Assembly (NCBI RefSeq): GCF_000210075.1
Contig: NC_021017.1
Span: 3,297,736-3,361,735, forward strand
Length of the DNA: 64,000 nt
Reading direction: 5' to 3'
Source of the DNA: Bacteroides xylanisolvens XB1A
GTDB lineage: Bacteria > Bacteroidota > Bacteroidia > Bacteroidales > Bacteroidaceae
Shown here: piece by piece, positions 55,496-64,000 of the stretch
Layout of the letters: each line of letters opens with the position of its first letter
Position numbering within the stretch: the stretch's first letter is position 1
Notes under the pieces: model-generated
Database searches by the model: none
Seen by the model: the letters and a program-made list of their open reading frames with translations, nothing else
What the model was told of the DNA's origin: nothing
Translations under genes and position numbers: made by a program

Positions 55496-57700
55496 ATGGA
55501 CAACATTCTTTTCTGGCTCGTTCCAGTCGCTTCCGTGTTAGCCCTCTGCTTTGCTTATTACTTTCATAAGCAAATGATGAAAGAGAGTGAAGGTACACCC
55601 CAAATGATAAAAATAGCTGCTGCTGTACGCAAAGGAGCTATGTCTTATCTAAAGCAACAATACAAAATAGTAGGTTGGGTATTCTTGGGGCTGGTTATTT
55701 TGTTTTCAATTATGGCATACGGCTTTCATGTACAGAATGCATGGGTTCCTATTGCTTTTCTTACAGGTGGATTCTTCTCCGGGCTTTCCGGATTTCTGGG
55801 GATGAAGACGGCGACATACGCGTCCGCTCGTACCGCTAATGCTGCCCGTACTTCTCTGAATGCAGGATTAAGAATTGCTTTCCGAAGTGGTGCCGTGATG
55901 GGACTGGTGGTCGTTGGCCTGGGACTGCTCGATATTTCTTTTTGGTATCTGTTGCTGAATGCAGTGATTCCTGCTGATGTACTGACACCTACTCATAAAC
56001 TCTGTGTAATCACTACCACCATGCTGACATTTGGTATGGGAGCTTCTACCCAGGCGCTCTTTGCCCGTGTAGGCGGTGGTATCTATACAAAGGCAGCCGA
56101 TGTCGGAGCCGACTTGGTAGGCAAAGTAGAAGCCGGAATCCCGGAAGATGACCCTCGTAATCCTGCCACTATTGCCGATAATGTGGGCGATAATGTAGGC
56201 GACGTGGCCGGTATGGGAGCCGATTTATACGAATCTTACTGTGGCTCGATTCTGGCAACAGCCGCACTGGGTGCTGCTGCTTTTATTCATTCGGCAGATA
56301 CAGTGATGCAATTCAAGGCAGTGATCGCCCCGATGCTGATTGCGGCTGTTGGTATTATCCTTTCTATTATAGGTATATTCGCTGTCCGTACCAAGGAGAA
56401 TGCGACAATGAAGGACCTGCTCGGCTCTTTGGCTTTCGGTACGAATCTTAGTTCCGTATTAATTGTTGCTGCTACATTCCTTATTCTGTGGCTTCTGCAA
56501 CTTGATAACTGGATTTGGATTTCTTGTGCCGTAGTAGTCGGACTATTGGTAGGTATTATCATCGGACGTTCTACAGAATATTATACTTCCCAATCCTATC
56601 GCCCTACCCAGAAACTAAGTGAAAGCGGTAAGACCGGACCTGCCACCGTAATTATCTCCGGTATCGGTTTAGGTATGCTTTCTACGGCTATTCCGGTAAT
56701 TGCAGTCGTAATTGGTATCATTGCTTCCTATTTGTTGGCTTCCGCCGGCGATTTTGCCAATGTCGGTATGGGACTGTATGGAATCGGTATTGCGGCTGTC
56801 GGCATGCTTTCTACTTTAGGTATCACTCTGGCAACGGATGCTTACGGCCCGATTGCGGATAATGCAGGAGGTAACGCAGAAATGTCCGGCTTGGGTGCCG
56901 AAGTCCGCAAACGTACCGATGCGCTCGATTCATTGGGGAATACGACTGCTGCCACCGGAAAAGGTTTTGCAATCGGTTCCGCTGCATTGACAGGGTTGGC
57001 TTTGCTGGCTTCTTATATTGAAGAAATCCGAATCGGCCTTACACGGCTTGGTAATGTAGATCTGACCTTTGCGGATGGTAGTTCCATCAGTGTGGCGAAT
57101 GCTACTTTTATCGACTTTATGGATTATTATGAAGTACATCTGATGAATCCGAAAGTTCTTTCGGGTATGTTCCTCGGTTCCATGATGGCTTTCCTGTTCT
57201 GTGGATTGACAATGAATGCCGTAGGACGTGCAGCGGGGCACATGGTAGATGAAGTACGTCGCCAATTCCGTGAAATAAAGGGTATTTTGACAGGAGAAGC
57301 GGAGCCGGATTACGAACGTTGTGTTGCAATATCAACAAAAGGTGCGCAACGTGAAATGGTTGTGCCTTCCTTAATCGCTATTATTGCCCCTATCCTTACA
57401 GGTCTTATTTTCGGTGTTCCCGGTGTGCTCGGTTTGCTGATTGGTGGCTTGAGCAGTGGCTTCGTACTGGCTATCTTCATGGCTAATGCCGGCGGTGCAT
57501 GGGATAATGCAAAGAAATATGTAGAAGAAGGAAACTTTGGAGGAAAAGGCGGTGAAGTTCATAAAGCAACCGTAGTAGGAGATACCGTGGGCGATCCGTT
57601 TAAAGATACATCCGGGCCGAGCTTGAATATCTTAATAAAGCTAATGAGCATGGTAGCCATTGTAATGGCAGGGCTTACTGTTGCCTGGAGTTTATTCTAA
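55496..57700 (+). CDS. hppA: Membrane-bound ion-pumping pyrophosphatase
   Basis: A 734-residue protein with ~16 membrane helices. The pyrophosphate site is in [19 protein letters not shown] and [20 protein letters not shown] (~200-250), and again in [18 protein letters not shown] and [14 protein letters not shown]. The stretch [10 protein letters not shown] near 482-491 has Ala where potassium-independent enzymes have Lys, so it is of the K+-dependent group, which in Bacteroides includes Na+ pumps. The frame is open to 55346 but the extra 50 residues have no family match; ATG 55496 gives the known length. Confidence 0.95.
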   Translation: MDNILFWLVPVASVLALCFAYYFHKQMMKESEGTPQMIKIAAAVRKGAMSYLKQQYKIVGWVFLGLVILFSIMAYGFHVQNAWVPIAFLTGGFFSGLSGFLGMKTATYASARTANAARTSLNAGLRIAFRSGAVMGLVVVGLGLLDISFWYLLLNAVIPADVLTPTHKLCVITTTMLTFGMGASTQALFARVGGGIYTKAADVGADLVGKVEAGIPEDDPRNPATIADNVGDNVGDVAGMGADLYESYCGSILATAALGAAAFIHSADTVMQFKAVIAPMLIAAVGIILSIIGIFAVRTKENATMKDLLGSLAFGTNLSSVLIVAATFLILWLLQLDNWIWISCAVVVGLLVGIIIGRSTEYYTSQSYRPTQKLSESGKTGPATVIISGIGLGMLSTAIPVIAVVIGIIASYLLASAGDFANVGMGLYGIGIAAVGMLSTLGITLATDAYGPIADNAGGNAEMSGLGAEVRKRTDALDSLGNTTAATGKGFAIGSAALTGLALLASYIEEIRIGLTRLGNVDLTFADGSSISVANATFIDFMDYYEVHLMNPKVLSGMFLGSMMAFLFCGLTMNAVGRAAGHMVDEVRRQFREIKGILTGEAEPDYERCVAISTKGAQREMVVPSLIAIIAPILTGLIFGVPGVLGLLIGGLSSGFVLAIFMANAGGAWDNAKKYVEEGNFGGKGGEVHKATVVGDTVGDPFKDTSGPSLNILIKLMSMVAIVMAGLTVAWSLF

Positions 57701-57721
57701 AAAAAGCAGGAAAGAAGTAAG

Positions 57722-57751
57722 AAAAAGGAGGCAAAACAAGTCTCCTTTTTT
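57722..57751 (+). terminator. Rho-independent terminator after hppA
   Basis: AAAAAGGAG (57722-57730) pairs with CTCCTTTTT (57742-57750) in a T-run. Confidence 0.75.
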
Positions 57752-57760
57752 AATTTGAAT

Positions 57761-57768
57761 TACCTTTG
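57761..57768 (+). promoter_or_regulatory. -7 box for rnhB
   Basis: TACCTTTG, 22 bases before ATG 57791, directly after the hppA terminator. Confidence 0.55.
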
Positions 57769-57790
57769 TGTCAAAATAGAAGCGATAAAT

Positions 57791-58393
57791 ATGTTATTAC
57801 CTTATTTGAACGAGAATCTGATTGAAGCCGGATGTGATGAGGCCGGTCGTGGATGTTTGGCGGGAGCAGTATACGCTGCTGCGGTTATTCTTCCGAAAGA
57901 TTTTAAGAATGAACTGTTGAATGATTCCAAGCAACTGTCGGAAAAGCAACGTTATGCACTGCGTGAGGTAATAGAGAAGGAAGCGATAGCCTGGGCGGTT
58001 GGCGTCGTGTCACCGGAAGAAATTGATGAAATAAATATCCTGCGGGCTTCTTTCTTAGCCATGCATCGTGCAGTGGATCAACTGACTACCCGCCCACAGC
58101 ATTTACTAATCGACGGAAACCGTTTCACTAAATATCCCGACATCCCCCATACCACGGTAGTGAAAGGCGACGGGAAATATCTTTCAATAGCTGCGGCTTC
58201 TATTTTAGCCAAGACATACAGGGACGATTATATGAACCGTCTCCACGAAGAGTTTCCTTATTATGACTGGGATCACAATAAAGGCTACCCAACTAAAAAA
58301 CATCGCGCCGCCATTGCCGAACGTGGAACCACTCCTTACCATCGAATGACGTTCAATCTCCTGGGAGACGGACAGCTGACTTTGAACTTCTGA
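57791..58393 (+). CDS. rnhB: Ribonuclease HII
   Basis: A 200-residue RNase HII. The active-site acids are in [13 protein letters not shown] and in [30 protein letters not shown] and [15 protein letters not shown] are family marks. It removes ribonucleotides from DNA. ATG 57791 is chosen over a TTG at 57755, which lies before the -7 box. Its distant relative RNase HI is also in this window (11372-12007). Confidence 0.94.
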   Translation: MLLPYLNENLIEAGCDEAGRGCLAGAVYAAAVILPKDFKNELLNDSKQLSEKQRYALREVIEKEAIAWAVGVVSPEEIDEINILRASFLAMHRAVDQLTTRPQHLLIDGNRFTKYPDIPHTTVVKGDGKYLSIAAASILAKTYRDDYMNRLHEEFPYYDWDHNKGYPTKKHRAAIAERGTTPYHRMTFNLLGDGQLTLNF

Positions 58394-58532
58394 AGTCACT
58401 TTGTTTCATTTTACACATATTTTCTACATTTTTTTGCAGAATAAGCACGATTTTGTTACGGATAACCCTAAGATTGTTCTGTTTAGGCTAAAAAAGTGTT
58501 GCCTAGTGCTTTTATTTGTTATTGAAATGCTA

Positions 58533-58540
58533 TATCTTTG
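58533..58540 (+). promoter_or_regulatory. -7 box for the DUF5723-like gene
   Basis: TATCTTTG, 33 bases before ATG 58574. Confidence 0.6.
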
Positions 58541-58573
58541 CAAACAATAATAAGAATTAAAAAGTTTAAAATC

Positions 58574-60115
58574 ATGGCAACGAACAAACTATTGTGGTCT
58601 TCTAAAATTATTGGGGTATTTTTTATGATGTTGGTTTGCACTCTTTCTGCAAATGCACAGTTTTTACGTACTTCTTATTTCATGGAAGGTACCCATTATC
58701 GTCAACAACTAAATCCGGCTTTAACACCGACGAAAGGTTATTTCAACCTTCCGGTAATTGGTGCAGTTAATGCAACTGTTGGTTCTACTTCATTAGGTTA
58801 TCAAGATATCATTGATATCATTGATGATGGTGACGATTTCTATACTAAACCAGATTTTATGAATCGTCTGAAAGGTAATAATAAGTTGAATGTGAACTTC
58901 AGTACGGAGATTCTCTCTGCAGGATGGTACAAAGGTAAGAACTTCTGGTCATTCAATATCGGTCTGCGTACAGATATCGGTGCTAACTTGACTAAGAATA
59001 TGTTCAGTTTCCTGAATCAAATGGAAACAATTGAGGATAACTGGAGAAATAGCAACTATGATATTAGTGGTCAGCAACTGAATATCAATGCCTATACGGA
59101 AATAGGTTTAGGACTTTCACGTCAGATTAATAGTCGTTTAACTGTTGGTGCTAGAGTTAAGGCTTTATTAGGTATCGGCAACATGGAGTTGAAACTTAAT
59201 AAAATTGCGATGAGTGCTAATTTGCCTACTGATCAACAAATCAATCAATGGTCAAGTGAGAGCTATTGGTCAGGCAGCTCTGCAGAAATTGTTGCAAAGG
59301 CTCAAGAATTGAAAGCTAAGTTTGATAATTATCATGCAAACTTAACTGTCGGTGCCGAACTGAAGAGTTCTTTCAAAGGCCTGGAATTAAAAGAAGAAGA
59401 GGGTAAAGACTATGTAACTGATTTCGACTTTGACAGTGGTAAATTAGGTATTGCTGGTTATGGATTTGGCATCGACTTAGGTGCATCTTATAAAATTCTG
59501 GATAATTTGACTGTATCTGCCTCTATTCTTGATTTAGGCTTTATTTCTTGGTCTAAATCAAGTACAAAAATAGCATCAGCTAATCCGGATCCAATTGATA
59601 TTAAAGGAAGTACTTATGCAGGCATGATTGATCCGGCCAATGCACAATCTAGTGTTACAAATGCATTGAATCAGTTGCAAAACGATGCTGAAAATTACAT
59701 GGATCTTGTGACACAAGGTGATGTGCTTAACTATGATATGTTGCAACTTGAAGTAGGAGATGCTAAAGAATCTCGTAAATCTCGTCTTGCTTCTACTCTT
59801 GTACTAGGTGCAGAATACGGATTCTTCAATAACAAATTAGCAGTCGGTGTATTGTCAACAACTCGTTTTGTACAGCCTGATGCTCTTACAGAATTAACAT
59901 TCTCCGCAAACTACCGTCCGAAAAGCTGGTTCAATGTAGCGCTTAGCTATTCAGCTATCCAGTCAGCCGGTAAATCTTTCGGTTTGGGTCTGAAGTTAGG
60001 TCCTCTGTTTGTCGGAACTGACTACATGTTCTTAGGAAAGAACTCTAACTCTGTTAATGGATTCGTTGGGGTATCTATTCCGTTAGGTGGAAGAAAAGCA
60101 AATAAAGAAGGATAA
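58574..60115 (+). CDS. Outer-membrane barrel-like protein (DUF5723-like)
   Basis: A 513-residue exported protein: signal peptide ends at SANAQ, then FLRTSYFMEGTHYRQQLNPA, typical of a Bacteroidota outer-membrane family that I believe is DUF5723. Alternating beta-strand sequence and glycine-rich turns continue to the end (GLGLKLGPLFVGTDYMFLG). Function unknown. The upstream in-frame codons from 58538 overlap the -7 box and are not used. A strong terminator follows, so it is a single-gene unit. Confidence 0.8.
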   Translation: MATNKLLWSSKIIGVFFMMLVCTLSANAQFLRTSYFMEGTHYRQQLNPALTPTKGYFNLPVIGAVNATVGSTSLGYQDIIDIIDDGDDFYTKPDFMNRLKGNNKLNVNFSTEILSAGWYKGKNFWSFNIGLRTDIGANLTKNMFSFLNQMETIEDNWRNSNYDISGQQLNINAYTEIGLGLSRQINSRLTVGARVKALLGIGNMELKLNKIAMSANLPTDQQINQWSSESYWSGSSAEIVAKAQELKAKFDNYHANLTVGAELKSSFKGLELKEEEGKDYVTDFDFDSGKLGIAGYGFGIDLGASYKILDNLTVSASILDLGFISWSKSSTKIASANPDPIDIKGSTYAGMIDPANAQSSVTNALNQLQNDAENYMDLVTQGDVLNYDMLQLEVGDAKESRKSRLASTLVLGAEYGFFNNKLAVGVLSTTRFVQPDALTELTFSANYRPKSWFNVALSYSAIQSAGKSFGLGLKLGPLFVGTDYMFLGKNSNSVNGFVGVSIPLGGRKANKEG

Positions 60116-60181
60116 ATATTTTAATTTCTCTCTAAACATTCTCTTTTAATTAATTCTCTATAGAATAAAAAACGTATAATT

Positions 60182-60239
60182 ACAGCTTACCGTCATAAAG
60201 AATCCTTATAAAGGGTTATAGATGGTAAGCTGTTTTTTT
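60182..60239 (+). terminator. Terminator after the DUF5723-like gene
   Basis: ACAGCTTACC (60182-60191) pairs perfectly with GGTAAGCTGT (60224-60233), followed by a run of T; a smaller stem sits in the loop. Confidence 0.8.
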
Positions 60240-60251
60240 ATGTTCCTCCTT

Positions 60252-61181
60252 TTAGAACCACTTAATCTTCCGGAATATTACAAACGCAAGCGTTGACAAT
60301 CCGATGGAAAAGAGCACAATCAAAGAGAAAGCAAAGGGCACTTCTTCCAGGTGAATATCCACATTCATGCCATAGAAACTGGCAATCAATGTCGGAAGCA
60401 TCAGGACGATGGAGAGGCTTGTCATACGTTTCATGATCGTATTCACATTATTGGAGATAATAGAGGCAAAAGCATCCATTGTCCCTGTGAGGATATCACT
60501 GTAAATATTCACCGTATTGAGCGCCTGTTTCAGCTCGATAATTACATCTTCCACTAATTCAGTGTCCAGATAATCCGTATCCTGAAAAATAGTCCTTAAC
60601 TTACCGATCATCACTTCATTTCCACGGATGGAAGTATTGAAGTAGACAAGTGTTTTTTGCAGTCTCATCAAGCGAAGCAAATCCTCGTTACGGATACTCC
60701 GTTCCAATTCCTTTTCTGCGGCACTGATGTCTATGTTTATCTGCTTTAGATATTTCAGGAACCACACGGCAGAAGAATAGATTAACCGGAAAATCAGATC
60801 CAGCTTGTTGCGTACAACGATCCCTTTTCGACGGGTATGCTCTATGAAATCCGGTAACAAATCTGTGTTGTGATAACAGACGGACACAATAATCTCGTTA
60901 TTAGTGATAATTCCAATCGGTACGGTGTCGAAAGGCAGACTGCCATTCTGTTTGTTCACTACCGGGATACGAAGAATCGTCAACAACCAGTTGCCTTCCG
61001 TATCCGTACGCGGACGTTCGTCCGTGTCGGCTATATCGTTCAGAAATGATTCGGGTACGTTGAGAGTTTGAGTTAGAAATTCAAAGTCATCATTGTTTGG
61101 GCATACTACATTTACCCAGCTGTTGGGAAGCCATTGTGCTTTTTCCACAAAGCCAGCCTCACAATAAAGATACGTTCTCAT
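60252..61181 (-). CDS. corA: CorA-family magnesium transporter
   Basis: A 309-residue protein with a long cytoplasmic funnel domain and two C-terminal helices. The first helix ends in the signature FYGMNV (~265) and the short loop DIHLEEVP leads to the second, which ends in a basic KIKWF. CorA proteins form pentamers that carry Mg2+ or Co2+. ATG 61181 is chosen because AGGAGG precedes it; the frame is open to 61232. Confidence 0.92.
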   Translation of the reverse strand: MRTYLYCEAGFVEKAQWLPNSWVNVVCPNNDDFEFLTQTLNVPESFLNDIADTDERPRTDTEGNWLLTILRIPVVNKQNGSLPFDTVPIGIITNNEIIVSVCYHNTDLLPDFIEHTRRKGIVVRNKLDLIFRLIYSSAVWFLKYLKQINIDISAAEKELERSIRNEDLLRLMRLQKTLVYFNTSIRGNEVMIGKLRTIFQDTDYLDTELVEDVIIELKQALNTVNIYSDILTGTMDAFASIISNNVNTIMKRMTSLSIVLMLPTLIASFYGMNVDIHLEEVPFAFSLIVLFSIGLSTLAFVIFRKIKWF

Positions 61182-61320
61182 CTTATTGCCTCCTTTCGTT
61201 TGTTTGACACGAGCAGAGGCATCAGTCTTCAATGGCTCTGTTCGCTTTAATTAATACTAGTTGTGCACGTTCGCGGGTTTGAATCGTCCATATTTCTATG
61301 ATTTTAATTTAAAAGCGAGG

Positions 61321-61328
61321 CAAAGGTA
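61321..61328 (-). promoter_or_regulatory. -7 box for corA
   Basis: TACCTTTG on the minus strand, 139 bases before ATG 61181. The leader is therefore long (~130 bases); magnesium-responsive leaders are known in other transporter genes, but no specific fold was recognised. Confidence 0.45.
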
Positions 61329-61480
61329 CGGAAAAATGAAGTAAGTTCCGCCTTTTGTATCCTGTTTTTCGATAAACATGTTGAAAGTTGTTTTACAAAG
61401 TAAGAAAAAGACCCATAGCCTGATACACTTCTGCCCTGTAACTTAACATAGATTAAACGTTTACGTAACCATCTTTTTTG

Positions 61481-61488
61481 TACCTTTG
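61481..61488 (+). promoter_or_regulatory. -7 box for gpmI
   Basis: TACCTTTG, 40 bases before ATG 61529. Confidence 0.6.
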
Positions 61489-61528
61489 CACCCGAAAATC
61501 AGTGTGATAATTTAAATATTAAAATATT

Positions 61529-63043
61529 ATGAGTAAGAAAGCCCTTTTAATGATCCTCGATGGTTGGGGATTAGGCGACCAAAAGAAAGACGACGTAATC
61601 TTCAACACTCCCACTCCTTATTGGGATTATCTGATGAGTACTTATCCTCACTCTCAACTTCAGGCAAGCGGTGAAAACGTGGGTTTGCCCGACGGACAGA
61701 TGGGTAACTCGGAAGTAGGTCACTTGAATATCGGTGCCGGACGCGTGGTTTATCAGGACTTGGTGAAAATCAATCGTGCATGTGCGGACAATAGCATCAT
61801 GAAAAATCCTGAAATTGTTTCTGCTTTCTCTTATGCAAAAGAAAATGGAAAGAATATTCACTTTATGGGGCTGACTTCTAACGGTGGTGTACACAGCTCA
61901 CTCGTTCATCTCTTCAAACTTTGCGATATCGCAAAAGAATACAACATCAACAATGCATTTATCCACTGCTTCATGGATGGCCGTGATACTGACCCGAAGA
62001 GTGGTAAAGGCTTTATCGAAGAACTTTCTGCACACTGCGAGAAATCAGCAGGAAAGATTGCTTCTATCATCGGCCGTTATTATGCAATGGACCGTGACAA
62101 GCGTTGGGAACGTGTAAAAGAAGCATACGACCTGCTCGTAAACGGTGTAGGCAAGAAAGCTACTGATATGGTTCAGGCAATGCAGGAATCTTACGACGAA
62201 GGCGTGACAGACGAATTCATCAAACCGATTGTAAACGCTAACTGCGACGGAACAATCAAAGAGGGTGATGTAGTGATCTTCTTCAACTACCGTAACGACC
62301 GTGCCAAAGAGTTGACTGTCGTACTGACTCAACAAGATATGCCGGAAGTTGGCATGCATACTATCCCGGGGCTGCAATATTACTGTATGACTCCGTATGA
62401 TGCATCTTTCAAGGGCGTTCATATCTTGTTCGACAAAGAAAACGTGTCCAACACATTGGGCGAATATCTTGCTTCCAAAGGCTTGAGCCAACTTCATATC
62501 GCTGAAACAGAAAAGTATGCTCACGTAACATTCTTCTTCAACGGTGGACGTGAAACTCCATTCGATAAAGAAGAACGTATCCTTGTTCCTTCTCCAAAAG
62601 TTGCTACTTATGACTTGAAGCCGGAAATGAGCGCTTTTGAAGTAAAAGATAAACTGGTAGCTGCCATCAACGAGAACAAATATGATTTCATCGTAGTGAA
62701 CTTCGCTAATGGTGACATGGTTGGTCATACCGGTATTTACGAAGCAATCGAGAAAGCGGTTGTTGCTGTAGACGCTTGTGTGAAAGATGTAATCGAAGCC
62801 GCTAAAGCACAAGATTACGAAGCAATTATCATTGCCGATCATGGTAATGCTGACCATGCTTTGAACGAAGACGGTACTCCGAACACTGCTCACTCTTTGA
62901 ACCCTGTTCCTTGTGTTTATGTAACAGAGAACAAGGCTGCGAAAGTAGAAGATGGTCGTTTGGCAGATGTTGCTCCGACTATTTTAAAGATTATGGGACT
63001 GGAAGTTCCGGCTGAAATGGACGGAAACGTTTTGATTAAGTAA
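61529..63043 (+). CDS. gpmI: Phosphoglycerate mutase, cofactor-independent
   Basis: A 504-residue alkaline-phosphatase-fold enzyme, the usual length. Metal site [11 protein letters not shown] at the start, catalytic Ser in [15 protein letters not shown] (~63), [31 protein letters not shown], and C-terminal metal ligands in [10 protein letters not shown] and [11 protein letters not shown]. It converts 3- to 2-phosphoglycerate in glycolysis. It is followed by a strong terminator. Confidence 0.97.
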   Translation: MSKKALLMILDGWGLGDQKKDDVIFNTPTPYWDYLMSTYPHSQLQASGENVGLPDGQMGNSEVGHLNIGAGRVVYQDLVKINRACADNSIMKNPEIVSAFSYAKENGKNIHFMGLTSNGGVHSSLVHLFKLCDIAKEYNINNAFIHCFMDGRDTDPKSGKGFIEELSAHCEKSAGKIASIIGRYYAMDRDKRWERVKEAYDLLVNGVGKKATDMVQAMQESYDEGVTDEFIKPIVNANCDGTIKEGDVVIFFNYRNDRAKELTVVLTQQDMPEVGMHTIPGLQYYCMTPYDASFKGVHILFDKENVSNTLGEYLASKGLSQLHIAETEKYAHVTFFFNGGRETPFDKEERILVPSPKVATYDLKPEMSAFEVKDKLVAAINENKYDFIVVNFANGDMVGHTGIYEAIEKAVVAVDACVKDVIEAAKAQDYEAIIIADHGNADHALNEDGTPNTAHSLNPVPCVYVTENKAAKVEDGRLADVAPTILKIMGLEVPAEMDGNVLIK

Positions 63044-63064
63044 TTTAGATTTCTATAATTGGGA

Positions 63065-63090
63065 GGGCGGAGTAGAACTCCGCCCTTTTT
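63065..63090 (+). terminator. Rho-independent terminator after gpmI
   Basis: GGGCGGAG (63065-63072) pairs with CTCCGCCC (63078-63085), followed by TTTTT. Confidence 0.9.
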
Positions 63091-63109
63091 GTCTCACATA
63101 AGGTTTAAA

Positions 63110-63691
63110 ATGATACAAATAGGTGATGTAGTAGTGTCTCTTGATGTATTTCAGGAGAAGTTCCTTTGCGATTTGGGCGCCTGCAAGGGGGCTTGTTGTA
63201 TTGAAGGTGATGCTGGTGCTCCGGTAGAGCTGGACGAGGTGATGGAGTTGGAAGAGGTTTTGCCGGTTATTTGGGATGAACTGGCTCCGGAAGCACGTGC
63301 GGTGATTGAAAAGCAAGGAGTAGTATATACGGATGAGGAAGGTGATCTGGTGACTTCTATTGTTAATAATAAAGACTGTGTGTTTACCTGCTACGATGAA
63401 AAAGGCTGTTGCTACTGTGCTATTGAGAAGGCTTATCGGGAGGGGAAAACAGACTTCTATAAACCGGTGTCCTGTCATCTTTATCCTATCCGGATCGGCG
63501 ATTACGGGCCCTATAAAGCGGTGAATTATAATCGTTGGGATGTATGCAAAGCAGCAGTTTTGTTGGGGAAAAAAGAGAATCTTCCCGTATATCAGTTTTT
63601 GAAAGAGCCTTTAATCCGTAAGTTCGGTGAAGAATGGTACAAAGAGCTGGTTACTGTTGCTGAAGAGCTGAAAAAGCAACAATATATTTAA
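63110..63691 (+). CDS. Cysteine-rich DUF3109-family protein
   Basis: A 193-residue protein with cysteines in LGACKGACC near residue 25, then CVFTCYDEKGCCYCAIE near 90 and SCHLYPIRIG near 120. The pattern fits the DUF3109/YkgJ-like group, thought to bind zinc or an Fe-S cluster; function unknown. ATG 63110 follows the gpmI terminator; the frame is open to 63059 but that part lies in the hairpin. Ends overlapping the convergent small gene by 4 bases. Confidence 0.85.
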   Translation: MIQIGDVVVSLDVFQEKFLCDLGACKGACCIEGDAGAPVELDEVMELEEVLPVIWDELAPEARAVIEKQGVVYTDEEGDLVTSIVNNKDCVFTCYDEKGCCYCAIEKAYREGKTDFYKPVSCHLYPIRIGDYGPYKAVNYNRWDVCKAAVLLGKKENLPVYQFLKEPLIRKFGEEWYKELVTVAEELKKQQYI

Positions 63692-63897
63692 ATTCTCTTC
63701 CGGTTCTTGCGTATGCAATATAGCTGATAGAGCAAAATGCACAATGCGATTATGATTCCGCATGCCGGCATAATCCATGCTTCCGGATGGATAATAATCA
63801 AGAAGATACAAGTCGCGATCACGCAGGAAGTCAGTACAATAAGAAACAACCTGATCTTTGCAAATAACGGATTGGGCGCAGTAGTTTTCATTTTCAT
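63688..63897 (-). CDS. Small membrane protein, function unknown
   Basis: A 69-residue protein with two hydrophobic helices (LFLIVLTSCVIATCIFLII and IMPACGIIIALCILLYQLY) and a basic end (RKNRKRI), so the C-terminus should lie in the cytoplasm. No family recognised. Confidence 0.55.
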   Translation of the reverse strand: MKMKTTAPNPLFAKIRLFLIVLTSCVIATCIFLIIIHPEAWIMPACGIIIALCILLYQLYCIRKNRKRI

Positions 63898-63958
63898 AGT
63901 TATGTTTTCTTTGCTTTTTATGCAAGATAGTGATTTTGTATGGAAAACGTTTCTGCTG

Positions 63959-64000
63959 TTAGGTTTTATTAAGAGATGGGCGGTTGAACGATTCGAACAT
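63959..64000 (-). CDS. Possible end of a gene entering from the right
   Basis: Thirteen minus-strand codons (FESFNRPSLNKT, stop at 63959-63961) run off the window. They could be the end of a gene that lies 61 bases upstream of the small membrane protein gene; too short to identify. Confidence 0.2.
   Translation of the reverse strand: MFESFNRPSLNKT

Noticed and set aside
1-64000. tRNA, rRNA or CRISPR arrays
   Set aside because: No cloverleaf with a proper T-arm and acceptor, no rRNA text and no regularly spaced repeats of CRISPR length were seen.

Overview
The window looks like chromosome of a Bacteroides species (Bacteroidota), probably near B. thetaiotaomicron/ovatus. This rests on the many TAnnTTTG -7 promoter boxes, SusC- and HTCS-type remnants, a large infB, an apparently sodium-type membrane pyrophosphatase, MobV/tyrosine-integrase mobile DNA and several families typical of this genus. 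No rRNA, tRNA or CRISPR array was seen.

Layout: 0.1-3.4 kb has an orphan VirE_N/VapE-like ATPase and an archaeal-type ATPase. 3.5-12.0 kb is an envelope block: MsbA-like exporter, polysaccharide deacetylase, polyprenyl-phosphate glycosyltransferase, GtrA flippase-like protein, LTA-synthase-like transferase and, convergent, an ArnT-like glycosyltransferase plus RNase HI. In roles it resembles an ArnC/ArnD/ArnEF/ArnT lipid-decoration route. 12.1-13.4 kb has a nitroreductase and shikimate kinase.

13.5-27.6 kb is the most unusual part. A three-gene operon (Sel1-repeat protein, Hsp90-like GHKL ATPase, TPR-like protein) is split by an 8.7-kb integrative mobilizable element (about 15,419-24,098). 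The element sits exactly between two codons of the Sel1 gene. It has a multi-HTH protein, a tyrosine integrase, a second HTH protein, a winged-helix protein, an oriT-like region, a MobV relaxase and an AT-rich restriction-modification cassette (controller, SPPY-type methyltransferase, two PD-(D/E)xK nucleases). The integrase, both nucleases and the methyltransferase tail each carry one apparent single-base indel, so the element appears stuck and its restriction activity lost, unless these are sequence errors.

27.6-33.2 kb: arginine decarboxylase, acetylglutamate kinase, an ECF sigma/anti-sigma-like pair with a candidate autoregulated promoter, a head-GIN lipoprotein and a YgjP-like metallopeptidase. 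33.4-40.1 kb: a compact gene run encoding a lipoprotein with a C-terminal HExxH domain, a secreted protein, a transglutaminase-like lipoprotein with a discoidin-like end and a Wzy/O-antigen-ligase-like membrane protein. 40.1-51.3 kb: rimP-nusA-infB, cvpA and sufBCDS, with AT-rich inverted repeats in three gaps. 51.6-54.9 kb: YbjQ-like protein, GH36 alpha-galactosidase and the debris of a polysaccharide-utilisation locus (SusC end, HTCS/AraC end). 55.0-64.0 kb: a long inverted repeat, hppA, rnhB, a DUF5723-like outer-membrane protein, corA, gpmI, a DUF3109-like protein and a small membrane protein.
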